A stretch of 12,117 nucleotides of DNA from Actinomycetes bacterium (GCA_023415395.1 JAEZKN010000597.1:1-12117), one strand, 5' to 3'; counted from the first letter of the stretch, positions 1-8,710 are shown. Notes: a model not told the origin generated them from the letters alone. Numbers and translations are program-made.

Positions 1-46
1 ACATCCCCCGCGGTCTGGTGGGCTCGGAGATGTTTATAAGACACAG
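1..46 (+). other. Sequencing adapter (Nextera Read 2 transposase adapter) left on the contig end
   Basis: Bases 13-46 align without gaps to the 34-base Nextera Read 2 adapter: the GTCTCGTGGGCTCGG arm followed by the 19-base Tn5 mosaic end. There are 31 matches and three mismatches, at 17 (G for C), 34 (T for G) and 42 (C for G). Bases 5-12 sit where the 8-base i7 index would be, and bases 1-4 (ACAT) differ by one base from the AGAT that ends the P7 oligo. This is therefore read-through or untrimmed library DNA, not chromosome and not a natural Tn5 end. The adapter knowledge is established; the index interpretation is inference. It supplies a false GTG start at 18 and ten false residues in frame with hutH. 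Confidence 0.95.
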
Positions 47-1456
47 CGACGACCCCGAGCCGCACTACGGAATCTCCACCGGATTCGGTGCCCTCGCCAC
101 CACCTTCATCCCGACCGAGCGGCGCACGCAGCTGCAGCGGAGCCTCATCCGCTCGCACGCCGCCGGTTCCGGGCCCGAGGTGGCGCGCGAGGTCGTCCGC
201 GCGCTCATGCTGCTGCGGCTGTCCACCCTGCTCACCGGCCGTACCGGTGTGCGGCTGGAGACGGCGGAGACGTATGCCGCGATCCTCAACGCCGGCATCA
301 CGCCGGTCGTCCGCGAGTACGGTTCGCTCGGCTGTTCGGGCGACCTCGCCCCGCTGTCGCACTGCGCCGTCGTCGCGATGGGCGAGGGGGAGGTGCGGGA
401 CGCCGATGGGATGCTGCTCCCCGCGGCGGACGCCCTCGCCGCCGCCGGCATCCGGCCCGTCGTCCTGGCCGAGAAGGAGGGCCTCGCGCTCATCAACGGC
501 ACCGACGGCATGCTCGCCATGCTGGTGCTGGCGATCGAGGACCTGCGGATGCTGCTTCGCACCGCGGACGTCGCCGCCGCGATGTCGGTCGAGGCCCAGC
601 TCGGCACCGACCGGGTCTTCGCCCCCGAGCTCCAGGCGATCCGCCCGCACCCGGGGCAGGCCGCGTCGGCGGCCAACCTCACCGCGCTGCTCGCCGACTC
701 AGGCATCGTCGCCTCCCACCGCGGCCTCCCGGGGAGTCCTACCGAGTGCAACCGCGTCCAGGACGCCTACTCGCTGCGCTGCTCGCCCCAGGTCCACGGG
801 GCCGCCCGCGACACCGTCGAGCACGCCGCGGCCGTGGCCGGCCGCGAGCTCGCCTCGGCCATCGACAACCCCGTGGTGGTCGGCGACCGGGTCGAGAGCA
901 ACGGCAACTTCCACGGCGCCCCGGTGGCCTACGTGCTCGACTTCCTCGCGATCGTCGCGGCGGACGTGGCCTCGATCAGCGAGCGGCGTACCGACCGCTT
1001 CCTCGACAAGGCCCGCAGCCACGGCCTGCCGCCCTTCCTCGCCGACGACCCGGGCGTCGACAGCGGCCACATGATCGCCCAGTACACCCAGGCCGCGATC
1101 GTCTCCGACCTCAAGCGGCTGGCGGTCCCGGCGTCGGTCGACTCCATCCCCTCCAGCGCGATGCAGGAGGACCACGTCTCGATGGGCTGGTCGGCCGCCC
1201 GCAAGCTGCGCCGGGCCGTCGACGGGCTCACCCGTGTCGTGGCCATCGAGGTGCTCACCGCCGCCCGTGCCCTCGACCTGCGCGCACCGCTCGAGCCGTC
1301 GCCGGCCACCGGCGCCGTGGTCGCCCTGCTGCGCTCGTCCGGGATCGAGGGTCCGGGCCCCGACCGCCACCTCTCGCCCGAGATCGAGGCCGCTGTGGCG
1401 CTGGTCGCCTCGGGTGCCGTCCTGTCCGCCGCCGCGTCCGTGATCGGAGACCTGCG

Positions 1457-1460
<4 letters not shown>
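47..1460 (+). CDS. hutH: Histidine ammonia-lyase, 5'-truncated by adapter/contig end
   Basis: This enzyme deaminates L-histidine to trans-urocanate and ammonia, the first step of histidine degradation, in the cytoplasm. About 470 genomic residues remain (first whole codon at 48), against about 510 in the family, so roughly 40-50 N-terminal residues are missing. Visible family marks are HYGISTGFG near the truncated start (holding the catalytic Tyr), GSLGCSGDLAPLSH at 321-362 with the MIO cofactor triad Cys-Ser-Gly at 333-341, YSLRCSPQVHG with the second active-site Tyr, the NGNFHG segment, and SSAMQEDHVSMG near the C-terminus. The MIO triad is usually Ala-Ser-Gly; Cys in the first place should still allow cyclisation because Ser and Gly are kept. 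The true start lies outside the window; an apparent GTG at 18 is adapter. The stop overlaps the hutU start in ATGA, which indicates translational coupling. HAL is preferred over PAL/TAL because hutU follows. Confidence 0.95.
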
Positions 1461-3112
<1,652 letters not shown>

Positions 3113-3116
3113 AGGG

Positions 3117-4127
3117 GTGACGACGCAGCCGGCTCGGTCCCGCGCCACCCTCACCGACGTCAGCTCCCGCGCCTGGGAGCACCCCGCCGACCGGGGTGCC
3201 CTGGTCGCGCTCCGCAAGCTCAAGGGCTTCGACACGCTGCTCAAGGCGATGTCGGGGCTCTTCAACGAGCGGGCCGTGCGGCTGGTCTTCCTCGGCTCGG
3301 CGGTGCGGGTCGACGAGCGGCAGTTCGCGACCCTGCACCGGCTGCTCGGCGAGGTCGCCCGGACGCTCGACGCGCCGGAGCTGCCCGAGATGTACGTCGT
3401 GGCCGACCCGGTCCCGAACGCGATGACCATCGGCATGAACAAGCCGTTCATCGTGTTGAACTCCGGGACGGTCGACCTCCTCGACGAGGAGGAGGTGCGG
3501 TTCGTGATCGCCCACGAGCTCGGGCACGCGATGAGCGGCCACGCGGTCTACCAGACCATGCTCCAGCGGATGATCCAGCTCAGCGGCGCCCTCGCCGCGG
3601 TCCCGCTCGGGAGCCTCGGCCTGCGCGCGATCATGGCCGCGCTCCACGAGTGGTCGCGCAAGGCGGAGCTCTCGGCCGACCGGGCCGGGCTGCTGGCGAC
3701 CCAGGACCCCGCCACCGCGTTCCGGGTCCACATGCAGATGGCCAGCGGCGGCCACCTCGACGACCTCGACGCGACGTCGTTCTTCGCCCAGGGCCAGGAG
3801 TACGACGCCGCCGACCTGCGCGACTCGGTGCTCAAGCTGCTGCTGATCGAGAACCGCTCGCACCCCTTCGCCGTCGTGCGCGCCACCGAGCTGCGCCGCT
3901 GGGTCGACTCGGGGGACTACACCCGGGTCCTCGCCGGCGACTACCCGCGGCGCCAGGACGACGACCGGGCCACGGTCTCCGAGGCCGCGGCCGAGGCGGC
4001 CCGCAGCTACAGCGAGGCCTTCAGGCAGAGCCAGGACGCGCTCGGCAAGATGGTCCACGACGTCGCGGGGGTCCTCGGCAGCGCCAAGCTCTGGCTCGAC
4101 GAACAGCTCCGACGGACCCGGGAGTAG
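3117..4127 (+). CDS. M48-family zinc metallopeptidase
   Basis: This is a predicted metal-dependent endopeptidase of 336 residues. The zinc signature HELGH is at residues 133-137, inside the helix VRFVIAHELGHAMSG, and the third ligand is probably Glu184 in KAELSADRAG, the classic M48 second motif. PNAMTIGMNKPFIVLNSG just before the catalytic helix is also typical of the family. No signal peptide is seen. One hydrophobic stretch, at about residues 155-177 between the two zinc motifs, might contact the membrane, unlike the multi-TM HtpX type. The GTG at 3117 is the only sensible start: it lies 4 bp after the hutU stop, with AAAGGG directly before it, which is an unusually tight Shine-Dalgarno spacing. 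The next gene starts 3 bp after the stop, so the gene sits inside an apparent hut/permease/Usp operon. Its substrate is unknown; protein quality control is a family-level guess. Confidence 0.88.
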   Translation: MTTQPARSRATLTDVSSRAWEHPADRGALVALRKLKGFDTLLKAMSGLFNERAVRLVFLGSAVRVDERQFATLHRLLGEVARTLDAPELPEMYVVADPVPNAMTIGMNKPFIVLNSGTVDLLDEEEVRFVIAHELGHAMSGHAVYQTMLQRMIQLSGALAAVPLGSLGLRAIMAALHEWSRKAELSADRAGLLATQDPATAFRVHMQMASGGHLDDLDATSFFAQGQEYDAADLRDSVLKLLLIENRSHPFAVVRATELRRWVDSGDYTRVLAGDYPRRQDDDRATVSEAAAEAARSYSEAFRQSQDALGKMVHDVAGVLGSAKLWLDEQLRRTRE

Positions 4128-4130
4128 CCC

Positions 4131-5561
4131 ATGGCCACGCTCACCGACCAGCTGACCCGGCGCAAGCCGATCCGGGTGGACACGGGCGAGCACGGCGGCG
4201 CGGGGCTGCGACGCAGCTTCGGCACCTTCCAGCTGATGATGTTCGGCGTCGGCGCGACCGTCGGCACCGGCATCTTCTTCGTGCTCCAGGAGGCCGTGCC
4301 GGACGCCGGACCGGCGGTGATCGTGGCCTTCCTCGTGGCCGGGCTCGGCGCCGGGCTCTCGGCCCTGTGCTACGCCGAGGTCGCCAGCGCGATCCCGGTC
4401 AGCGGGTCGACGTACTCCTACGCCTACCACGCCATGGGCGAGCTGGTGGCGATGGTGATCGCGGCCTGCGTGCTGCTGGAGTACGGCGTCTCCTCGGCCG
4501 CGGTCGCGGTCGGCTGGAGCGGCTACCTCAACGAGCTGCTCGACAACACCACCGGCTGGCACCTGCCCGACGCGCTGTCCTACTCCCCGGTGCCCTACGA
4601 GGACAACGTCACCGGCCTCGTCAACCTCCCGGCCGTGCTGCTGGTCCTGATGTGCGCGGTGCTGCTCATCCGTGGTGCGAGCGAGTCGGCCCGCGTCAAC
4701 ACCATCATGGTGATCCTCAAGCTCAGCGTGCTGATGCTCTTCGTCGCCATCGGCCTGACCGCATGGAGCTCGGACCACTTCGACGGCTTCTGGGACGCCG
4801 GTCCCTCCGGGATCTCGGCCGCCGCGGCCACGATCTTCTTCTCCTTCATCGGCCTCGACGCGGTGTCGACGGCGGGGGAGGAGGTGCGCGACCCGCAGCG
4901 GGCGCTGCCCCGGGCGATCATGGGCGCCCTCGTCGTCGTGATCAGCGTCTACGTGCTGGTCGCCGTGGCGGGGCTCTCCGCCCAGCCACCCGCCGACTTC
5001 TCGCTGCCCGAGCAGCAGAGCGCCGGGCTGTCGGTGATCCTGGAGAACATCACCGGCAGCACGATCGCCCCGACGATCCTGGCCGCGGGCGCGGTGATCT
5101 CGATCTTCTCGGTCACGCTGGTGACGCTCTACGGGCAGACCCGCATCCTCTTCGCCATGGGCCGCGACGGCATGCTGCCCGACCGGTTCGCACGGGTCAG
5201 CCCGCGCACGCTGACCCCGGTCTTCAACACCGTCGTCTGCGCCGTCGTGGTCGCGCTCATCGGCGGCTTCGTCCCCGCCGACTACCTGTGGGACACCGTC
5301 TCGATCGGCACGCTGGTGGCCTTCATCGTGGTCGCGCTGGGTGTGCTGATCCTGCGCCGCACCCAGCCCGACCTGCCCCGGCCGTTCCGCGTCCCGCTCT
5401 TCCCGGTCACGCCGGTGCTGACCATCGCGGTCTGCGTCTACATCCTCTCCGGCCTGCCCGGCACGACCTGGCTGATCTTCGGCGGCTGGCTCACGGTCGT
5501 GCTGGCGTTCTACCTCGTGTGGGGGCGGCGGCACGCGGCGCTCGGACGGGCCGGCCGATGA
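4131..5561 (+). CDS. APC-superfamily amino acid permease (cationic amino acid transporter-like)
   Basis: This 476-residue integral membrane protein shows about 12 hydrophobic segments. TM1 carries the broken-helix substrate motif GVGATVGTGIFF (about residues 39-50), and TM6 carries FFSFIGLDAVSTAGEEVRDP (about 236-255), the pattern of the CAT/YfnA-like branch. QTRILFAMGRDGMLP (about 336-350) is the conserved TM8-to-TM9 region loop of this family. It probably imports an amino acid by proton coupling. Its place behind hutHU makes histidine an attractive substrate, but the sequence does not prove it; alanine, arginine or other amino acids are equally possible. ATG at 4131 has GGGAG at 4120-4124, six bases upstream, and follows the peptidase stop by 3 bp. 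The stop overlaps the Usp start in ATGA. Confidence 0.9.
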   Translation: MATLTDQLTRRKPIRVDTGEHGGAGLRRSFGTFQLMMFGVGATVGTGIFFVLQEAVPDAGPAVIVAFLVAGLGAGLSALCYAEVASAIPVSGSTYSYAYHAMGELVAMVIAACVLLEYGVSSAAVAVGWSGYLNELLDNTTGWHLPDALSYSPVPYEDNVTGLVNLPAVLLVLMCAVLLIRGASESARVNTIMVILKLSVLMLFVAIGLTAWSSDHFDGFWDAGPSGISAAAATIFFSFIGLDAVSTAGEEVRDPQRALPRAIMGALVVVISVYVLVAVAGLSAQPPADFSLPEQQSAGLSVILENITGSTIAPTILAAGAVISIFSVTLVTLYGQTRILFAMGRDGMLPDRFARVSPRTLTPVFNTVVCAVVVALIGGFVPADYLWDTVSIGTLVAFIVVALGVLILRRTQPDLPRPFRVPLFPVTPVLTIAVCVYILSGLPGTTWLIFGGWLTVVLAFYLVWGRRHAALGRAGR

Positions 5562-6433
5562 CCGTCCTGGTGGGCCACCCGCCCCGGCCCCACGACCGCT
5601 CGGCGATCTCCTACGGCGCGATGCTCGCGCGCTCGCTCGGCACCGGCCTGCACGTGATGACCGTCGTGCCCGCGGCGTGGCCGACGCTGCTGTCCGGCAA
5701 CGTGGACAAGGAGTTCGCCGCCTGGTCGCGGGCCGAGGGCCACCGCGCCGTCGCCGGTGCCGAGACCGTGCTCCTCGAGGTCGCGGCGGACCTCGACCAC
5801 AGCGCCGAGGCCGTCTCGGGGCGCTCGGTCCCGGCGACGATCCTGCGGCGCGCACGCGACATCGACGCCCGGGTCGTCGTGCTCGGCTCGTCGGGGAACG
5901 GCCCGTGGGACCGGGTCGTGGTCGGTGCCATCGCCGACCACCTGCTCCACGCCTCCCCGATCCCGGTGGCGGTCGCGACCCGTGGCTTCGCGACGCACGC
6001 CCGGTCGCGCTTCAGCCGGGCGACGTGCGCCTTCCGTGGCGACCGGGAGTCCGAGCGCGCACTGCACCGGACCGCCGAGATCTGCGCCGAGGTGGGCGCG
6101 GACCTGCGGATCGCGACCTTCGGCGTGGAGGGCAGGACGATGTACCCCCCCGAGGTCCGGGGCGAGGAGGACGTGCTGGCGGCGTACGTCGAGCAGGCGG
6201 AGGCCGCCCAGCAGCGCGCTCTCGCGGGACTCCCGGAGGCGCCCGCCTGCTCGACCGTCGTGGCGACGGGCCCCACCTGGGGCGAGGCCGTGGGCAGCCT
6301 GGACTGGCGCGACGACGAGATCCTCGTCCTCGGCTCGTCCGCGGGTGGCGTCCTCGCACGGGTGTTCCTCGGCTCGAACGCCACCCGGATCGTCCGGCAC
6401 TCGAGGGTGCCGGTGGTGGTGGTCCCTGGCTAG
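5558..6433 (+). CDS. Tandem universal stress protein (UspA family, two domains)
   Basis: This 291-residue cytoplasmic protein is made of two UspA folds, at about residues 1-142 and 153-291. Each domain ends in the family nucleotide-binding region: VVLGSSGNGPWDRVVVGA (107-124) and VLGSSAGGVLARVFLGSN (257-274). Against the ATP-binding pattern G-x2-G-x9-G-(S/T), domain 1 has Ala instead of Ser/Thr at the end, and domain 2 has Ala instead of the second Gly. Neither site is perfect, and nucleotide binding is uncertain. Translation is coupled to the permease through an ATGA overlap, an arrangement that recalls permease-Usp pairs in which Usp modulates the transporter; that role is inference. Its TAG stop shares CTAG with the stop of the convergent small gene. 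Confidence 0.92.
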   Translation: MTVLVGHPPRPHDRSAISYGAMLARSLGTGLHVMTVVPAAWPTLLSGNVDKEFAAWSRAEGHRAVAGAETVLLEVAADLDHSAEAVSGRSVPATILRRARDIDARVVVLGSSGNGPWDRVVVGAIADHLLHASPIPVAVATRGFATHARSRFSRATCAFRGDRESERALHRTAEICAEVGADLRIATFGVEGRTMYPPEVRGEEDVLAAYVEQAEAAQQRALAGLPEAPACSTVVATGPTWGEAVGSLDWRDDEILVLGSSAGGVLARVFLGSNATRIVRHSRVPVVVVPG

Positions 6434-6573
6434 AAGACCCTGCGCCGGGTGCCGCCGATCGGCACCAGGTTCAGGATCAGCCCGACGATCAGCAAGATGA
6501 TGCCGATCGTCGTCAGCACCGGGATGTTGGCCAGCAGCCCGATGAGCAGCAGCACCAGTCCGAGAATCACCAT
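6430..6573 (-). CDS. Small two-TM membrane protein, DUF6131-like
   Basis: This 47-residue protein is almost all hydrophobic: two predicted membrane helices, at about residues 2-16 and 19-37, joined by a short NIPVL turn, and a basic tail GTRRRVF that should face the cytoplasm. It resembles small actinobacterial proteins annotated as DUF6131; this is recognition from memory. Function is unknown. The ATG at 6573 is chosen because GGGAGG at 6588-6583, nine bases upstream, is a strong ribosome binding site. An in-frame ATG at 6594 would add seven basic residues (MRGRKRI) and is less likely. The gene has its own stress-type promoter at 6610-6637, suggesting expression during stress or stationary phase. 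Its stop codon overlaps that of usp on the opposite strand. Confidence 0.8.
   Translation of the reverse strand: MVILGLVLLLIGLLANIPVLTTIGIILLIVGLILNLVPIGGTRRRVF
6448..6466 (+). terminator. GC-rich hairpin just past the usp stop, inside the convergent gene
   Basis: GGTGCCG (6448-6454) and CGGCACC (6460-6466) form a perfect 7-bp stem with a 5-nt loop, 15 nt after the usp stop. No T-run follows on the + strand, so it would be a U-less terminator or a pause site. The inverted repeat also forms on the opposite strand, where TCTTCT occurs shortly downstream. It lies in the last codons of the small membrane protein (VPIGGT region), so coding constraint could explain part of it. Confidence 0.38.
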
Positions 6574-6609
6574 GATTCGTTTCCTCCCTCTCATGTCCCC
6601 CGGCGGTGC

Positions 6610-6637
6610 GTACCCGGAGGGGTGGAGGGAGCAAACC
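6610..6637 (-). promoter_or_regulatory. SigF/SigB-type stress promoter for the small membrane protein
   Basis: Read on the minus strand, GGTTT (6637-6633) is followed by 17 bases and then GGGTAC (6615-6610). This fits the general-stress sigma consensus of actinobacteria (mycobacterial SigF GGTTT-N15-17-GGGTA; Streptomyces SigB GNNTN14-16GGGTAC/T). A transcript start near 6603 would leave about 30 nt of leader that includes the strong GGGAGG ribosome binding site before ATG 6573. The geometry is directly visible; sigma dependence is inferred. Confidence 0.72.
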
Positions 6638-6646
6638 TCGGTGACT

Positions 6647-6664
6647 CGCTCGCTCAGCCGAGCG
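6647..6664 (-). terminator. Weak hairpin over the stop codon of the CitE-like gene
   Basis: A 6-bp GC-rich stem (6647-6652 with 6659-6664, 6-nt loop) overlaps the TGA at 6654-6656. It has no T-rich tail. It could weakly end or stabilise the mcl transcript before the small-gene promoter. Support is structural only. Confidence 0.22.
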
Positions 6665-7517
6665 CCTGGATCGCCCCGTGGATGCTCAGCGTGCGCCGGG
6701 CGGACTCGACGTGGAGGTTCTCGACCATCCTGCCGTGGTAGGTCACGACGCCGGAGCCCTGGCCCTGCTCGAAGGCCGCGATGAGGCCACGGGCGTCCTC
6801 GACGGCCTGCTCCGACGGCGCGAATGCGCTGTTGGCACCCTCGACCTGGCCGGGGTGGATCAGCGTCTTGCCGTCGAAGCCCATCTGCCGGCCCTGCGTG
6901 CACTCGGCCAGGAAGCCCTCGGTGTCCTTGACGTCGTTGTAGACGCCGTCGAGGACCGCGATGCCGGTCGCACGCGCCGCGAGCAGGATCTGGTGCAGGC
7001 TCGGCAGGATCGGGGCGCGGCCGGGCACGTGCTCGGCGTAGAGCTCCTTGACCAGGTCGTTGGTGCCGATCACGAAGCAGGTCAGCCGATCGCTGGCGCG
7101 GGCGATGCTGAGGACGTCGAGGACGGCGACCGGGGTCTCGATCATCGCCCAGAGCTTCGTGTGGTCGGGGGCACCGTGCTGCTCCAGCGCCGCGACCAGC
7201 TGCTGCACCTCGGCGGCGCTGTCGACCTTGGGGACGACGACCGCGTCCGGGCCGGCCTGGGCGGCGGCCGCGAGGTCGGCGTCGTGCCACTCGGTGCCGA
7301 TGCCGTTGACGCGGATGGTGACGGTACGCCGGCCGTACTCGCCGCTCGCTGCGGCGGCGCATGCGGCCTCGCGGGCCGCCGGCTTCGCGTCCGGCGCGAC
7401 CGCGTCCTCGAGGTCGAGGATCAGCCCGTCGCAGCCGATGGACTTGGCCTTCTCCAGCGCGCGCTCGTTGGAGCTCGGCATGTAGAGCACGCTGCGCAGC
7501 GGGGTGAAGTCAGTCAT
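6654..7517 (-). CDS. CitE-like HpcH/HpaI-family CoA-ester lyase or malyl-CoA thioesterase
   Basis: This 287-residue cytoplasmic TIM-barrel enzyme belongs to the citrate lyase beta/malyl-CoA lyase family. Key motifs are RSVLYMPSSNERAL at the start, LDLEDAV (Glu37, Asp38), TIRVNG (Arg69), VPKVD, WAMIETP (Glu127), GTNDL (Asp154) and GKTLIHPGQV (about 216-225). These carry the Mg2+ and CoA-ester binding residues of the family. Likely substrates are malyl-CoA, citramalyl-CoA or a related 3-hydroxyacyl-CoA. It lies directly behind a Mcl-type lyase, with its ATG inside the stop of that gene (ATGA) and AGGTGG at 7525-7530 as ribosome binding site. The pair resembles Mcl1 (lyase) with Mcl2 (malyl-CoA thioesterase) of the ethylmalonyl-CoA pathway in Rhodobacter. 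Whether this copy cleaves a C-C bond or hydrolyses the thioester cannot be told from sequence alone. Confidence 0.85.
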   Translation of the reverse strand: MTDFTPLRSVLYMPSSNERALEKAKSIGCDGLILDLEDAVAPDAKPAAREAACAAAASGEYGRRTVTIRVNGIGTEWHDADLAAAAQAGPDAVVVPKVDSAAEVQQLVAALEQHGAPDHTKLWAMIETPVAVLDVLSIARASDRLTCFVIGTNDLVKELYAEHVPGRAPILPSLHQILLAARATGIAVLDGVYNDVKDTEGFLAECTQGRQMGFDGKTLIHPGQVEGANSAFAPSEQAVEDARGLIAAFEQGQGSGVVTYHGRMVENLHVESARRTLSIHGAIQALG

Positions 7518-8617
7518 CGGGCGTCCACCTCGATCGCGTCGTAGGCGGCCTTGAGCTCGGGGTCGACGGCGGCGAGCTGCTCGGCGAGCTCGACCATCAC
7601 CAGGCACTGCTTGAGGGAGGCGTCGTCCTCCATCTTGCCGTCGAGCATCACCGCGCCCGTGCCGTCGCCCATCGCGGCGACCACGCGGCGGGCGTGGGCG
7701 ACGTCCTCGACGCTGGGGCTGAAGACCTTGTTGGCGATCGCGATCTGCTTGGGGTGGAGGCTCCAGGTGCCGACGCAGCCGAGCAGGAAGGCGTTGCGGA
7801 ACTGGTCCTCGCACGCCACCACGTCGGTGATGTCGCCGAACGGGCCGTAGTAGGGGTAGATGCCGTGCATCGCGCAGGCGTCGACCATCCGCGCGATCGT
7901 GTAGTGCCACAGGTCCTGCTGGTAGGTCGCGCGGCTGGCCTCGATGTTCGCGACGCCGCCCTCGCTGGGCGGGTCCTGGCGCACGAGGTAGCCGGGGTGG
8001 CCGCCGCCGACGCGGGTGGTCTTCATCCGGCGGTCGGCCGCGAGGTCGGCCGGACCGAGGGAGATGCCCTGCATGCGCGGGCTGGCGCCGCAGATCTCCT
8101 CGACGTTCGCCACGCCGCGGGCCGTCTCGAGGATCGCGTGCACGAGGATCGGCCGCTCCAGCCCGGCCTTGGCCTCGAGCTGGGCGAGCAGCCGGTCGAC
8201 GTAGTGGATGTCCTCGGCGCCCTGCACCTTGGGCACCATGATGACGTCGAGCTTGTCGCCGATCGCCGGCACCAGCGTGGTCAGGTCGTCGAGCACCCAC
8301 GGGCTGTCGAGGGAGTTGATGCGGGTCCACAGCTGGGTGGGCCCGCTCCCTCCTCCCAGGTTCGCGGTGTTCTGCGCGATCTCGACCAGGCCCTCACGGG
8401 CGGCCACCTTGTTGTCGGCCTTGATCGCGTCCTCGAGGTTGCCCAGCAGCACGTCGACCGTGCCGACCATGTCCGGCACCTTGGCCGCCATCTTCGGGTT
8501 GCTGGGGTCGAAGAAGTGGATGGCCCGGCTGGGTCGCGCCGGGATCTCGGTGAGAGGCGCCGGCGCCCCCACCGCGAGGGGCCGGAAGAAGTCCTTGGCG
8601 CTGCGGGATCCACTCAT
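7514..8617 (-). CDS. mcl: L-malyl-CoA/beta-methylmalyl-CoA lyase (Mcl-type)
   Basis: This 367-residue HpcH/HpaI-family enzyme cleaves or forms malyl-CoA (acetyl-CoA plus glyoxylate) and beta-methylmalyl-CoA (propionyl-CoA plus glyoxylate), using Mg2+. From memory it resembles the Chloroflexus Mcl protein closely along its length: FFRPLAVGAP, RAIHFF, LLGNLEDAI (Glu62, Asp63), TRINSLDSPWVLDD (Arg99), KLDVIMVPKV, HAILETARG (Glu164), ISLGPADLAADR (Asp191), MKTTRVGGGHP, QQDLWHYTIARMVDA, YYGPFGDI, RNAFLLGCVGTWSLHPKQI and MLDGKMEDDA. It is the larger member of the lyase pair, with the smaller paralogue coupled downstream by ATGA. No Shine-Dalgarno is seen before ATG 8617; a TACCTT box seven bases upstream suggests a leaderless mRNA. 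Its role is glyoxylate or C2/C3 acyl-CoA metabolism. Related lyases for citramalyl-CoA exist, so substrate range is inferred. Confidence 0.88.
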   Translation of the reverse strand: MSGSRSAKDFFRPLAVGAPAPLTEIPARPSRAIHFFDPSNPKMAAKVPDMVGTVDVLLGNLEDAIKADNKVAAREGLVEIAQNTANLGGGSGPTQLWTRINSLDSPWVLDDLTTLVPAIGDKLDVIMVPKVQGAEDIHYVDRLLAQLEAKAGLERPILVHAILETARGVANVEEICGASPRMQGISLGPADLAADRRMKTTRVGGGHPGYLVRQDPPSEGGVANIEASRATYQQDLWHYTIARMVDACAMHGIYPYYGPFGDITDVVACEDQFRNAFLLGCVGTWSLHPKQIAIANKVFSPSVEDVAHARRVVAAMGDGTGAVMLDGKMEDDASLKQCLVMVELAEQLAAVDPELKAAYDAIEVDAR

Positions 8618-8624
8618 GGGGCGG

Positions 8625-8630
8625 AAGGTA
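8625..8630 (-). promoter_or_regulatory. Probable -10 box (TACCTT) for a leaderless mcl transcript
   Basis: On the minus strand TACCTT fits the actinobacterial TANNNT -10 consensus and ends seven bases before the mcl ATG, the spacing expected if transcription begins at the A of ATG. The bases between it and the start (CCGCCCC) hold no ribosome binding site. No convincing -35 is seen. Confidence 0.5.
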
Positions 8631-8648
8631 GCAGCGGGGGCTTGCTCG

Positions 8649-8661
8649 TCGGTATGACCGA
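8649..8661. promoter_or_regulatory. Candidate operator: inverted repeat in the mcl promoter
   Basis: TCGGT-ATG-ACCGA is a perfect inverted repeat with 5-bp arms and a 3-nt centre. It lies 32-44 bases upstream of the mcl start, over the place where a -35 would be, so a bound dimeric regulator could control the lyase pair. A second, longer perfect palindrome, TCGGCCGGCCGA, lies at 8685-8696. Short arms in GC-rich DNA occur by chance, so this is tentative. Confidence 0.3.
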
Positions 8662-8710
8662 TCTGACACGGGCGGCAAGGTTTGTCGGCCGGCCGATGAA
8701 ACTCTCTGGG

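Noticed and set aside
20..46. Natural Tn5/IS50 end or transposon insertion into hutH
   Set aside because: The match extends beyond the 19-base mosaic end into the synthetic Read 2 arm, and there is no transposon sequence; an untrimmed library adapter explains all of it.
18..47. GTG start at 18 giving an apparently complete 480-residue HutH
   Set aside because: The first ten codons are Nextera adapter, and the family N-terminus of about 40-50 residues is absent; the gene is truncated, not complete.
746..1456. Long N-terminal extension of HutU beginning inside hutH
   Set aside because: The extension is low-complexity Arg/Gly/Pro sequence in the wrong frame of hutH; the family N-terminus, ribosome binding site and ATGA overlap all support 1457.
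8685..8696. Perfect 12-bp palindrome TCGGCCGGCCGA between hbd and mcl as a major operator
   Set aside because: It consists mostly of G and C in a 70-plus percent GC genome, where such palindromes are frequent; position alone does not support a binding site.
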